Shown here: positions 41,511-50,286 of the stretch, piece by piece | Layout of the letters: every line of letters starts with the position of its first letter | How positions within the stretch are numbered: the stretch's first letter is position 1 | Assembly (NCBI GenBank): GCA_032229975.1 | Contig: JAVXVG010000056.1 | Coordinates: forward strand, 1-64,000 | Direction of reading: 5' to 3' | Origin: JAIVGV01 sp032229975 | GTDB lineage: Bacteria > Acidobacteriota > Blastocatellia > Pyrinomonadales > Pyrinomonadaceae | Length of the DNA stretch: 64,000 nucleotides | Position numbers and translations under genes: made by a program | The notes under the pieces: generated by a model | What the model was told of the DNA's origin: nothing | Database searches by the model: none | The model's input: the letters and a program-made list of their open reading frames with translations, nothing else

Positions 41511-42347
41511 TTAGTCGGCGTCGATCCAGTCGCGCGCGAAGAAGAGCACGCTGAAGATGGCGAAGGAGAAGAGTGCGAGGACGATGGCGACGGCGTTGGC
41601 CGCCTCAACTTGCCCTTCGTTAAACTTCGAGAAGATGTAGAGCGGCGCGGTCTGCGTCCGGCCCGCAAGGTTTCCCGATACTAAGATCGTCGAGCCGAAC
41701 TCGCCGACGGCGCGCGCAAAAGTTAAGAGTGCGCCCGTCACGATTGCGCCGCGCAAAGATGGAAGTGTGACGTGCCAGAAGGTCTGCCAGCGCGTCGCGC
41801 CGATGGTGGCGGACGCCTCTTCGAGCGTGCGGCTCATCGTGTCGAAGACCGGCTTGATGACGCCGAAGGCGAGCGGGAACGTGACGAAGACGTTGGCGAG
41901 AATGATGGCCCACGCCGTGAACATGATGTTCACACCGTGCGGCGTGAGCAGTCGCCCTAAAGTCCCATAGGGGCCCCACAAGAGCAGCAGCGCGAAGCCT
42001 GCGACGGCGGTCGGGATCGCGGTTGGCAGAGAGATCGTGACGATGACGGCGTTGCGCCCGCGAAAGTCGTGGCGCGAGAGGACGTAGGCGGCGAAGAGTC
42101 CGAAGAAGACGTTGAAGACGGTGGCCCAGAAGCTCGTCGCGAGTGAGAGCTTCAAAGCGAAGATGGCTTCGGGCGCGCTCAGGGCCGACCAGAACTTTCC
42201 GGGGCCACTCCTCGTCCCGAAGATAAAGATCGACGCGAGCGGCAAGAGCACCAGCGGCAGCATGATAACGAGCAGCGTCGCGACGCTCAACGGGCGCACC
42301 ACGTCGAACCCGCGCACATGCCTCAGCGTTGCGATCCTCGAACTCAT
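41511..42347 (-). CDS. ABC transporter permease, CysT/CysW type
   Basis: 278 residues, six TM helices, with the binding-protein-dependent loop EEASATIGATRWQTFWHVTLP (EAA motif) in the fifth cytosolic segment. Closest to the sulfate/molybdate permeases. Only one permease gene is present, where sulfate systems usually have CysT and CysW, so this one presumably forms a homodimer. A heptamer array lies in the 60-bp gap from the binding-protein gene. Confidence 0.85.
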   Translation of the reverse strand: MSSRIATLRHVRGFDVVRPLSVATLLVIMLPLVLLPLASIFIFGTRSGPGKFWSALSAPEAIFALKLSLATSFWATVFNVFFGLFAAYVLSRHDFRGRNAVIVTISLPTAIPTAVAGFALLLLWGPYGTLGRLLTPHGVNIMFTAWAIILANVFVTFPLAFGVIKPVFDTMSRTLEEASATIGATRWQTFWHVTLPSLRGAIVTGALLTFARAVGEFGSTILVSGNLAGRTQTAPLYIFSKFNEGQVEAANAVAIVLALFSFAIFSVLFFARDWIDAD

Positions 42348-42353
42348 AAAGCC

Positions 42354-42423
42354 GTCAATCGTGAATCATCAATCGTGAATCGCAAAAGCAGTTCTCACGA
42401 TTCACGATTTACTGTTTACGTTT
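42354..42423. repeat. Heptamer-array inverted repeat inside the sulfate ABC operon
   Basis: Units GTGAATC, ATCAATC alternating from 42354, inverted units CACGATT, TACTGTT to 42423. The stop codon of the binding-protein gene (42409-42411) and its last residues lie inside it. Confidence 0.88.
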
Positions 42424-43461
42424 CTGCACTTGGTCGCGAAAGATTTTTTCGATCACTTCCGGGTAAGCCTTGTCCCAGCCGCCGAAGTAATCGACGGTGA
42501 AGGGCTGATTGATGTGTGCGAACTCTTTGCTGGCATCGTTCAACTGCTCATCGGTCGTGGAGTGTAGATGATACTGGACGAAGGCGCGCTGCGCCTCTTC
42601 GCTCCAGAGATATTGTAGGAAGCCTTCGACGACCGGACGATCCACGGCGCGCACGTTGCGGTCGATAATGACAGCCGGATGCTCGCTGAAGATCGTCGCC
42701 TCCGGCACGACGACTTCGACGGGCGCGTTCGCCTGCTTCATCAACAGGCCTTCGAGTTCGTAGGTGATGAGCGCGTCGCCGTAGCCGGTCTCGAACTGCG
42801 TGCGCGCCTCGCGGGCCGATCCCGGTGTCGAGACGACGTTGCGCCAGACGGCTTGCAGCGTCGCGAGCGCGCGCGCCTCATCTTTGCCGCCCGAAGCCTT
42901 CTCTGATTTAACGAGTTCTGATCCGTAGATCGCAAGCACAGACCACTGCGCGCCGCCGGACGAGACCGGATCGGGATGAATGACTTTGACGCCGGGCTTG
43001 CCGAGGTCTGCGAAGTCTCGAATGTTTTTCGGATTACCTTTGCGGACGATGATGACGAACGGCGTCTTGTTGACGATGCCGTGTTGCGGAAGATCGTGCC
43101 AGTCAGACGTGATCGCGCCGCCCTGTCTGAGTCGTGCGGCGTCGCGCTCGATGGAGAGGATCGCGACGTGCGCCGGCGCGCCCTGCAAGATTTGATTTGT
43201 GAGCGTCTCTGATCCGGCAAACGAAGAGACGAACTTCACGTCCTGCCCGTGCTCCTGCTTCCACTTCGCGGCGAACGCCGGATAGATGGCCTTCTCGAAG
43301 GCCTCCTTCATGATCGAGAAGCCATAGACGGTGATCTGCGCCGTGCCCGCGTCGCCGTGCTCTGTGGGCGACTGCGGCAGACAACTCGACAAGACGACGA
43401 GCGCGAGGCACGCGGTAAGCAACGGCGCGAGCCGACGGGAGAGTAAACGTGTCCGCTTCAA
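42409..43461 (-). CDS. Sulfate-family ABC transporter solute-binding lipoprotein
   Basis: 350 residues. Lipoprotein signal peptide with lipobox LSSC (Cys27). Periplasmic binding fold of the sulfate/thiosulfate-binding group: the HPDPVSSGGAQWS segment carries the anion-binding Ser/Gly pattern, and the YGDALITYELEG and QYLWSEEAQRAF blocks follow. Binds sulfate or another tetrahedral oxyanion. First gene of the three-gene importer. The C-terminal three residues come from the heptamer array. Confidence 0.87.
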   Translation of the reverse strand: MKRTRLLSRRLAPLLTACLALVVLSSCLPQSPTEHGDAGTAQITVYGFSIMKEAFEKAIYPAFAAKWKQEHGQDVKFVSSFAGSETLTNQILQGAPAHVAILSIERDAARLRQGGAITSDWHDLPQHGIVNKTPFVIIVRKGNPKNIRDFADLGKPGVKVIHPDPVSSGGAQWSVLAIYGSELVKSEKASGGKDEARALATLQAVWRNVVSTPGSAREARTQFETGYGDALITYELEGLLMKQANAPVEVVVPEATIFSEHPAVIIDRNVRAVDRPVVEGFLQYLWSEEAQRAFVQYHLHSTTDEQLNDASKEFAHINQPFTVDYFGGWDKAYPEVIEKIFRDQVQKRKQ

Positions 43462-43697
43462 GTCGTATAACCTCCGACTTCTCTCTGGACGAGCGCGAGT
43501 CTGGGAACTTCTGCTGTGAACGTTTCCGGGTTGAAACTCTATAGCACAAAAACCGCCACGCGCGGGATTACTTTTTTATGACTTTCGCGCGGGTCGCGCT
43601 GTTGCCAAGACGCGCATCTCCCGTTAATACTAGGCGCACGCGGATACAAGCAGTTTCATCCCGTCTCAACGTCAGACACTTGCGCCACGGAGACCGC

Positions 43698-45236
43698 ATG
43701 AGCACACAGGCTCTCACGCAGATCGAGCCGCGCCCCGTTCGCTGGGCGAAGGTCATCGATCAAACACGTTGCATCGGCTGTCACGCCTGCACGACCGCCT
43801 GCAAGTCGGAGAACGAAGTGCCCGTCGGCGTGACGCGCACCTACGTCAAGCACGTCGATGTCGGCGTGTTCCCGCAGGCGCGCAGAGCGCATCAGGTGAC
43901 GCGCTGCAACCAGTGTGCGAACGCGCCGTGCGTCACAGCCTGCCCGACGACGGCGATGTTCAAGCGCGCGGACGGCATTGTGGATTTTGACAAGTCGATC
44001 TGCATCGGCTGCAAGGCGTGCATGGCGGCGTGTCCCTACGATGCGATCTTCATCAACCCCGAAGATCACTCCGCCGAGAAGTGCAACTTCTGCGCGCACC
44101 GCATCGACATGGGACTGGAGCCCGCGTGCGTCGTCGTCTGTCCCGTCGAAGCGATCTTGGTTGGAGACATGAACGACGAAGCGTCGAAGGTGGCCCACAT
44201 CATCAACCGCGACGTGGTCAACGTCCGCCGACCGGAGAAGGAGACGCACCCGAAACTTTTTTACAAGGGCGCGCATCAAGCGACGCTCGATCCGCTCGCC
44301 GCACGACGACCCGACGGCAACCTCTTCATGTGGAGCGAGCAACCTCAAGGGCCGGACATCGTTAACTCAGGTCATCCCGAATACAACAACTCGTCCGCCG
44401 CCGCGCTGCTCTCATACGACGTGGGCCACTCGATCCCTTGGGACTGGCGCGTGAGCCTCTACACTTGGACGAAGGGGATCGCCGCAGGCGCATACATCGT
44501 CGCCGCGCTGCTCGTCCTCTTCCGTCTCATCGCGGCGAACAATCCTCTGTGGCTCTGGGTCGCGCCCGTCGTCTCCGGTGCGCTGCTCGCCGCGACGGGG
44601 GCCCTTCTCATCTGGGACTTGGAGCACCCGACGCGCTTCCTGCTCATCTTCACGCGCCCGCAGTGGCGCAGTTGGTTAGTTAAAGGCGCGTTCGTCATCG
44701 CGGCTTACACGCTCACACTCGCGCTGCACTTCGCCGCGTCGCTCGCAGGCTCCGTGCGCGTGCAAGGCTACCTGATGATCGCTGGCCTGCCGCTCGCCGC
44801 GATGACGGCCATCTACACCGCCTACCTCTTCGCACAGGCGAAGGCGCGCGACCTCTGGCAGAGCGCGCTGCTGCCGCCACACCTCTTCGTCCAAGCATTG
44901 CTCGTCGGCAGTGCGGCACTAATTCCCTTCGCCGCGTGGCGGGCCGAGTCGGCCCTCGCGCCGCTCGCGTGGACGCTCACAGCCGCGAGCCTCCTACATC
45001 TGCTCATGGTCTGGGGCGAGACGACGCTCACGCACCCGACCGCGCACGCACATCTGGCGGTGCGCGAGATGACACGCCGCCGCTACGCCGCTTACTTCTG
45101 GGCCGGTCTCGCGCTCACCATCCTCGGCGCGCTCGCACCCTTCATCGATCTCGCCGCCGTCCCGCTTGCACTAGCCGGGCTACTCCTCTACGAACACGCC
45201 TACGTGCAGGCGGGCCAGTCCGTGCCGCTCGCGTGA
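43698..45236 (+). CDS. Fused four-cluster [4Fe-4S] ferredoxin and NrfD-type membrane subunit
   Basis: 512 residues from ATG 43698; an ORF to 43578 adds a basic leader with no family match. The N-terminal half (about 10-200) is a PsrB/NrfC-like protein with four cluster-binding motifs (CIGCHACTTAC, CNQCANAPCVTAC, CIGCKACMAAC, CNFCAH...C). The C-terminal half (about 265-512) has about eight TM helices of the NrfD/PsrC quinone-site family. These are normally two proteins, so this is a natural fusion. No Tat signal, so the Fe-S domain faces the cytoplasm. Links a molybdoenzyme (46607) to the quinone pool. First gene of the operon. Confidence 0.88.
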   Translation: MSTQALTQIEPRPVRWAKVIDQTRCIGCHACTTACKSENEVPVGVTRTYVKHVDVGVFPQARRAHQVTRCNQCANAPCVTACPTTAMFKRADGIVDFDKSICIGCKACMAACPYDAIFINPEDHSAEKCNFCAHRIDMGLEPACVVVCPVEAILVGDMNDEASKVAHIINRDVVNVRRPEKETHPKLFYKGAHQATLDPLAARRPDGNLFMWSEQPQGPDIVNSGHPEYNNSSAAALLSYDVGHSIPWDWRVSLYTWTKGIAAGAYIVAALLVLFRLIAANNPLWLWVAPVVSGALLAATGALLIWDLEHPTRFLLIFTRPQWRSWLVKGAFVIAAYTLTLALHFAASLAGSVRVQGYLMIAGLPLAAMTAIYTAYLFAQAKARDLWQSALLPPHLFVQALLVGSAALIPFAAWRAESALAPLAWTLTAASLLHLLMVWGETTLTHPTAHAHLAVREMTRRRYAAYFWAGLALTILGALAPFIDLAAVPLALAGLLLYEHAYVQAGQSVPLA

Positions 45237-45258
45237 GAGGTTTAATCGAGGAGAGATA

Positions 45259-46575
45259 ATGCACAGACGAAATTTCTTAGGGGCCACCGGCAGCGCGATT
45301 GGTGCGGCTACGGTCGCCTCGCTCTTTGCGCCCGCCGCGCTTCAGAAGGTGCAGGCTGCGACTCACAAGATTGCCGCCCTCAACCCGCAACAGGCGGCTC
45401 AAGACGAATCTTTCTGGCGCGAAATCCAGCAGGCTTTCAGTATCAACCGCAGCATGATCAATCTCGACAACGGGAGCGTCTGCCCTTCTCCACGCATCGT
45501 CACGGAGGCTTTTGTGCGCTACACGTGGGCACAGCAGGAGGCCCCCGGCTTCATGCTCTGGCAGGCTTTCGCGCCGCTCTGGCAAACCGCGCGCGATGGA
45601 CTGGCGAAGCTCTTCGGCTGCGACGCCGAGGAGATCGCGATTGTCCGAAACGCCACAGAGGCTCTCAATAACATACTGCTCGGAATCGAACTCCGCCCCG
45701 GCGACGAAGTCCTCACCACGACCCATGATTACTCGGCGATGCAAGACGCGCTCGACCAGCGCAGCCGTCGCGAAGGCATCGTGGTGAAAACGATAGACAA
45801 AGTGCCGATGCCCCCGCAGTCGATGGACGAGCTACTGGCCCTCTACGAGCGGGGCGTCACCCCGAAGACGCGGCTCATCCTAGTGACCCATCCGGTCAAC
45901 TACACAGGACAACTTTTCCCCGTCAAACAAATCTGTGAGATGGCCCACCGCAAAGGGATCGAAGTCGCCGTTGACGGGGCGCAGTCTTTTGCCAACGTGG
46001 ATTACAAACTCTCAGACCTCGGCTGCGACTATTTCGGGACGAGTCTTCATAAATGGCTGCTCGCGCCGCTCGGCACGGGCATGATGTATATTCGCAAAGA
46101 GAAGATCGGCAAGGTGTGGCCCCTCTTCCCTCAACCTGTCGCCGAGGTGGGGCCGGACAACATCTTTAAGTTCGCCTATCAGGGCACGCAGTCCGCCGCC
46201 ATGGGCATGGCTATCTCGGAGGCGCTGGCTTTCCACGACGGCGTCGGGCCCAAGCGCAAGGAGGAGCGGCTTCGTCACCTCACGCGCCACTGGACTGATC
46301 GGGTGAGCAAGTTGCCGAACGCGCGCTTTATCACCTCATTCGCTCCAGAGATGAGTTGCGGCCTCGCCACGTTCGAGCTAACAGGAATCGAGCCGAGGGC
46401 TCTGACTCGCCACCTCTGGGATCGCCACCGGATTCTGGTGCAGGCAATGATTAATCGGCGCGCGCCTGAGATCAGAGGAGTGCGCGTGACCCCGAACTTG
46501 TACACGACGTTGGGCGAGTTGGATTACTTCTGTGAAGCCATAGAACGTATAGCTAAAAACGGCATCCCGAAGTAA
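45259..46575 (+). CDS. Tat-exported class V aminotransferase (cysteine-desulfurase fold)
   Basis: 438 residues; GGAGAG precedes the ATG. Twin-arginine signal: MHRRNFLGATGSAIGAATVA, cleaved near residue 33. Fold-type I PLP enzyme of the class V branch, with the PLP lysine K265 in SLHKW, VDGAQSFANVD (Asp and Gln cofactor contacts) and YQGTQSAA. Relatives include cysteine desulfurases and isopenicillin N epimerases. No desulfurase Cys loop is obvious near the C terminus. Its periplasmic position beside a molybdoenzyme operon is unusual; it could act on cysteine, or a small sulfur/amino compound. PLP must be imported with the folded protein. Confidence 0.85.
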   Translation: MHRRNFLGATGSAIGAATVASLFAPAALQKVQAATHKIAALNPQQAAQDESFWREIQQAFSINRSMINLDNGSVCPSPRIVTEAFVRYTWAQQEAPGFMLWQAFAPLWQTARDGLAKLFGCDAEEIAIVRNATEALNNILLGIELRPGDEVLTTTHDYSAMQDALDQRSRREGIVVKTIDKVPMPPQSMDELLALYERGVTPKTRLILVTHPVNYTGQLFPVKQICEMAHRKGIEVAVDGAQSFANVDYKLSDLGCDYFGTSLHKWLLAPLGTGMMYIRKEKIGKVWPLFPQPVAEVGPDNIFKFAYQGTQSAAMGMAISEALAFHDGVGPKRKEERLRHLTRHWTDRVSKLPNARFITSFAPEMSCGLATFELTGIEPRALTRHLWDRHRILVQAMINRRAPEIRGVRVTPNLYTTLGELDYFCEAIERIAKNGIPK

Positions 46576-46606
46576 TCAGGAAATCATTACGTTCAAACTC
46601 TAAGCC

Positions 46607-49528
46607 ATGAAAGAAACCGAAGCGAACGAGCGTGTAAGTGCGTTGCGCCACGAGACGGAGGCGCGTGGGGAGACGTTCTATCAGGGGGCGAGCCGGATCG
46701 ATCTGGCGTCGTTCCCGCCGAAGGAGCGTTGGGGCGAGTGGGTGGAATTGGACTCGCGGGAGTGGCCCCGTCGGAAGGAGCGTCGCTACACGCTTGTGCC
46801 GACGACATGCTTTAACTGCGAGTCGGCGTGCGGGCTGCTGGCTTATGTGGATAAAGAATCCGGTGAGGTGCAGAAGTTCGAGGGCAACCCGGAACATCCC
46901 GGATCGCGTGGGCGCAACTGCGCGAAGGGGCCCGCGACGCTCAATCAGATCACCGATCCGGATCGCATACTGTTTCCTTTGAAGCGCGTAGGACGACGCG
47001 GCGGCGGCGAGTGGGCACGCGTGAGTTGGGATGAAGTGCTCGACGCAATCGCGGGTCGCATACGCAAAGCGATCATCGAGAACCGGCACAACGAGGTGAT
47101 GTATCACGTCGGGCGGCCCGGTGAAGACGGATTCACCGAGCGCGTGTTGGCGGCGTGGCGTGTGGACGGTCACAACTCGCACACGAACGTCTGCTCGTCG
47201 TCGGCGCGCGCGGGTTATCAATACTGGATGGGCTTGGATCGTCCGAGTCCTGACCACGCAAACGCGAAAGTGATCTTCCTCATCAGCTCGCACCTCGAAA
47301 CGGGCCACTACTTCAACCCGCACGCGCAGCGCATCGTCGAAGCCAAAGCATCAGGCGCGAAGATCATCGTCTTCGATACGCGGCTCTCGAACACGGCGAC
47401 GCATGCGGACTATTGGGTCGCGCCGCATCCCGGATCGGAAGCTGCAATCGTGCTCTCGATTGCGAACTACCTCATCAGCAACAAGCTCTACAATCGCGAG
47501 TTCGTCCGTCGTTGGTGGAACTGGGAAGAGTTCTTGGCGGTCGAACAACCGGAAGTCGAGACGACGTTCGAGAACTTCGAGATGTCGCTCAAGACTCTCT
47601 ATGCCGCCTACACCTTCGAGTTCGCATCGCAAGAATCGGGCGTTGATGCGAGCGTGATCGAAGAGATCGCGAAGGTCGTCGCGACCGCAGGCACGCAGTT
47701 CTCAAGTCACAACTGGAGATCGGCGGCGGCGGGCAACAACGGTGGGTGGCAGGTGGCCCGCACGCTCTTCTTCTTGAACGCGTTGCTTGGCGCGGTGGCG
47801 ACAGAGGGCGGAGTCTTCCCGAACGCTTGGAACAAGTTCGTGCCGAAGCCGATCTATTCGCCCCCACACCCGCCGAAGTGGAACGAGATGACCTGGGCGC
47901 GCGAGTACCCGCTCGCGATGAATGAGCTATCGTTTTTGCTGCCGCAGTTTTTGAAGGACGGGCGCGGACATGTAGATACATACTTCACGCGCGTCTATAA
48001 CCCCGTGTGGACGAACCCCGACGGGTTCTCTTGGATCGAAGTTCTGCAAGATGAGAGTTTGATCGGCTGCTACGTTGCCATGACGCCGACGTGGAACGAG
48101 ACTGCTTATTTCGCAGACTACGTTTTGCCGATGGGCCACGGCTCAGAGCGACACGACATACATTCTTACGAGACGCACGACGCGCAGTGGCTCGGCTTCC
48201 GACAGCCCGTGCTGCGCGAAGCTAGAGAGCGCGACGGCGAGAAGATCACGGACACGCGCGAGGTCAACCCCGGCGAGGTCTGGGAGGAGAACGAGTTCTG
48301 GTTGGAGTTGACTTGGAGAATTGATCCTGACGGGACTCTCGGCATCCGGCAGTTCGCCGAATCGAAAGCGAGACCGGGCGAGCGGCTCGGCGTCGATGAA
48401 TACTACGGCTACATCTTCGAGAACTCCGTGCCGGGCCTGCCCGAACGCGCGGCGGAAGAGGGCCTGACGCCGCTTCAGTTCATGCGACGCTACGGCGCAT
48501 TCGAGATACGCAAGAAGATCGGCGCACTCAACGAAGAACGTGTGCCGCCGGAGGAGTTGGAAGACACGCGCACTGATCGCTTCGGTCGCGTCTATACGCG
48601 CGCGCCAAAGCCCGCATCGACGAACGTCGTGCCCATCAACACGCCGGACGGCGACGCAGAGGGCCGTCGCTTCGTCGGCGTCGAGATCGACGGAGAGATT
48701 CGTCGCGGCTTCCCGACGCCTTCGGGCCGTCTCGAATTTTATTCTAAGACGCTCGCCGACTGGGGCTGGCATGAGTGGTCGCTGCCAACTTACATCAAGA
48801 GTCACGTCCACCCGTCGCGCCTCGCGGAAGATCAGACGATCCTCATCTCGACCTTCCGTCTGCCCGTGCAGATTCACACGCGCTCGGCGAACGCCAAGTG
48901 GCTCGACGAGATCGCGCACACGAATCCGCTCTGGATTCACACATCGCACGCCGCGAAGTTAAACGTTCGCACAGGCGATCTCGTGCGCGTCGAAACCGAG
49001 ACGGGCCACTTCTGCGTGCGCGCGTGGGTGACGGAAGGCATCAAGCCCGGCATTGTCGCCTGTTCTCATCACATGGGTCGTTGGAAATTAAACGAGACGG
49101 GCCAGCGTCAGATGATGGCTACCGTCTCGCTCGCGCGCGATGGCTCGCGCTGGACGATGCGACGCGAGCAGGGCGTTCATCCTTACGACTCAAACGACGC
49201 GGACACGCGTCGCATCTGGTGGACGGATGTTGGTATTCATCAAAACTTAACTTTCCCTGTTCATCCCGATCCGGTTTCGGGCCAGCACGCTTGGCATCAA
49301 GCCGTGCGCGTGCGCAAAGCTGAGGCGGGCGACCGTTACGGCGACATCTCGGTTGACACCGCGAAGTCGCGCGAAGTCTATCAACGCTGGCTCGCAGAGA
49401 CGCGCTCCGCCGACGAGTTTTCGCCCGACGGCACGCGCCGGCCCTACTGGTTGCTGCGCCCCTTGAAGCCCGCGCGCGAAGTTTATCGGCTGCCCGATGA
49501 AGAACACGAACATGTCGGCGCGGACTGA
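46607..49528 (+). CDS. Molybdopterin oxidoreductase, DMSO-reductase superfamily, cytosolic type
   Basis: 973 residues. The N-terminal [4Fe-4S] site is CFNCESAC...RGRNCAKG. The molybdenum ligand region reads SHTNVCSSSARAG, where the Cys would coordinate Mo as in PsrA/PhsA-type enzymes. Then the molybdopterin domains, and the C-terminal molydopterin-dinucleotide-binding domain (NPLWIHTSHAAKLNVRTGD). There is no Tat signal, so the enzyme stays in the cytosol, as in SoeA-like sulfite dehydrogenases and unlike PsrA. Partner: the FeS/NrfD fusion at 43698. Substrate unknown; sulfur compound is likely given neighbours. Confidence 0.9.
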   Translation: MKETEANERVSALRHETEARGETFYQGASRIDLASFPPKERWGEWVELDSREWPRRKERRYTLVPTTCFNCESACGLLAYVDKESGEVQKFEGNPEHPGSRGRNCAKGPATLNQITDPDRILFPLKRVGRRGGGEWARVSWDEVLDAIAGRIRKAIIENRHNEVMYHVGRPGEDGFTERVLAAWRVDGHNSHTNVCSSSARAGYQYWMGLDRPSPDHANAKVIFLISSHLETGHYFNPHAQRIVEAKASGAKIIVFDTRLSNTATHADYWVAPHPGSEAAIVLSIANYLISNKLYNREFVRRWWNWEEFLAVEQPEVETTFENFEMSLKTLYAAYTFEFASQESGVDASVIEEIAKVVATAGTQFSSHNWRSAAAGNNGGWQVARTLFFLNALLGAVATEGGVFPNAWNKFVPKPIYSPPHPPKWNEMTWAREYPLAMNELSFLLPQFLKDGRGHVDTYFTRVYNPVWTNPDGFSWIEVLQDESLIGCYVAMTPTWNETAYFADYVLPMGHGSERHDIHSYETHDAQWLGFRQPVLREARERDGEKITDTREVNPGEVWEENEFWLELTWRIDPDGTLGIRQFAESKARPGERLGVDEYYGYIFENSVPGLPERAAEEGLTPLQFMRRYGAFEIRKKIGALNEERVPPEELEDTRTDRFGRVYTRAPKPASTNVVPINTPDGDAEGRRFVGVEIDGEIRRGFPTPSGRLEFYSKTLADWGWHEWSLPTYIKSHVHPSRLAEDQTILISTFRLPVQIHTRSANAKWLDEIAHTNPLWIHTSHAAKLNVRTGDLVRVETETGHFCVRAWVTEGIKPGIVACSHHMGRWKLNETGQRQMMATVSLARDGSRWTMRREQGVHPYDSNDADTRRIWWTDVGIHQNLTFPVHPDPVSGQHAWHQAVRVRKAEAGDRYGDISVDTAKSREVYQRWLAETRSADEFSPDGTRRPYWLLRPLKPAREVYRLPDEEHEHVGAD

Positions 49529-49670
49529 AATGCCGTTAAGGGATAAGAGTCTCAACGGGCCGACGTGCGATGCGCTTTCTTCGTCGTCGTATTCTGTGCG
49601 ATGCTAGTCGGCGCGAGTTCAAGCCCCGTCGCTTTCGGGGATCACGTTTCAACAAGTGGAGTGAGAAGTC

Positions 49671-50174
49671 ATGCGTTCAATCTTAATTTCCGCGACGGCG
49701 ATGATCGCGCTCGCCGTCGTGCTGCTCGCGGCGTGCAGTCCGCGCGGTGCGAGCGCGCCCGCGTCAAACTCTTCCACGTCGAACACGAACGCGACGAATG
49801 TGTCGGCGACGAATCCGGCCGCGTCGCAGCAGGAGGCCGCGTCGAACGACGACGTGGCGCGCATCAAGCAGGATGAGCTAACTGCGGCGTTGAAGAAGGG
49901 CGCGGTCGTGCTCTTCGACGTGCGCGACAAGGCCTCTTACGAGGCGGGCCACATCAAGGGCGCGAAGAACGTGCCGTGGAGTGAGGTCGAGCATCGACTC
50001 TCGGAGTTTCCGAAGGACAAGCGGATCGTCACCTACTGCGCTTGACCGAACGAACACACCAGCGCCCGTGCGGCGCAGACACTCAAGAGCAAAGGCTACA
50101 CGAACGTCGCGGCCCTCTTAGGCGGTTGGAACGAATGGAAGAGCGCGGGCCTGCCGACGGAGACGAGCAAGTAA
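49671..50174 (+). CDS. Rhodanese lipoprotein, probable selenoprotein (in-frame TGA = Sec125)
   Basis: 167 residues if the TGA at 50043-50045 is read as selenocysteine; 124 residues if it is a stop. A lipobox LAAC (Cys22) is followed by a Ser/Asn-rich linker and a rhodanese domain from about residue 65 (LFDVRDKASYEAGHIKGAKNVPW). The active-site loop reads TYCA-U-PNEHTSAR, where relatives have YCACPNE. The frame then runs on through AAQTLKSKGYTNVAALLGGW to a TAA at 50172, the complete rhodanese end. A hairpin suitable as SECIS lies 16 nt after the TGA. Cys123 is the usual catalytic position; Sec125 is the CxC partner. Exported sulfurtransferase at the end of the molybdoenzyme operon. A frame-preserving nonsense mutation is the alternative. 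Confidence 0.8.
50062..50076 (+). promoter_or_regulatory. Putative bacterial SECIS hairpin
   Basis: Stem GCGCC (50062-50066) and GGCGC (50072-50076) with 5-nt loop CGTGC, 16 nt after the in-frame TGA. Distance and a G near the start of the loop fit bacterial SECIS elements read by SelB. Confidence 0.6.
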
Positions 50175-50178
50175 AGCA

Positions 50179-50286
50179 GTTGCGGAATGCGGATTTCGGA
50201 TTGCGGATTAAAGAGCCAAAGAAATAGAACGCGGCTTTGAGTTTGAATCTCAAAGCCGCGTTTCTTCTAATCCGCAATCCGCATTT
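50179..50286. repeat. Heptamer arrays bracketing a terminator
   Basis: Left array 50179-50213 (ATTGCGG, AATGCGG, ATTTCGG) and right array 50268-50286 (TAATCCG, CAATCCG) are inverted and surround the terminator hairpin at 50228-50262, giving a nested double hairpin between convergent genes. Confidence 0.88.
50228..50262. terminator. Bidirectional terminator between rhodanese and universal stress protein genes
   Basis: Perfect 14-bp stem (50228-50241 with 50249-50262), 7-nt loop, TTTCTTC tail, nested inside heptamer arrays. Confidence 0.88.

Noticed and set aside
49671..50045. Rhodanese as a truncated pseudogene
   Set aside because: The frame downstream of the TGA remains intact with family motifs to a proper TAA, and TGA replaces exactly one Cys; Sec is the simpler explanation.
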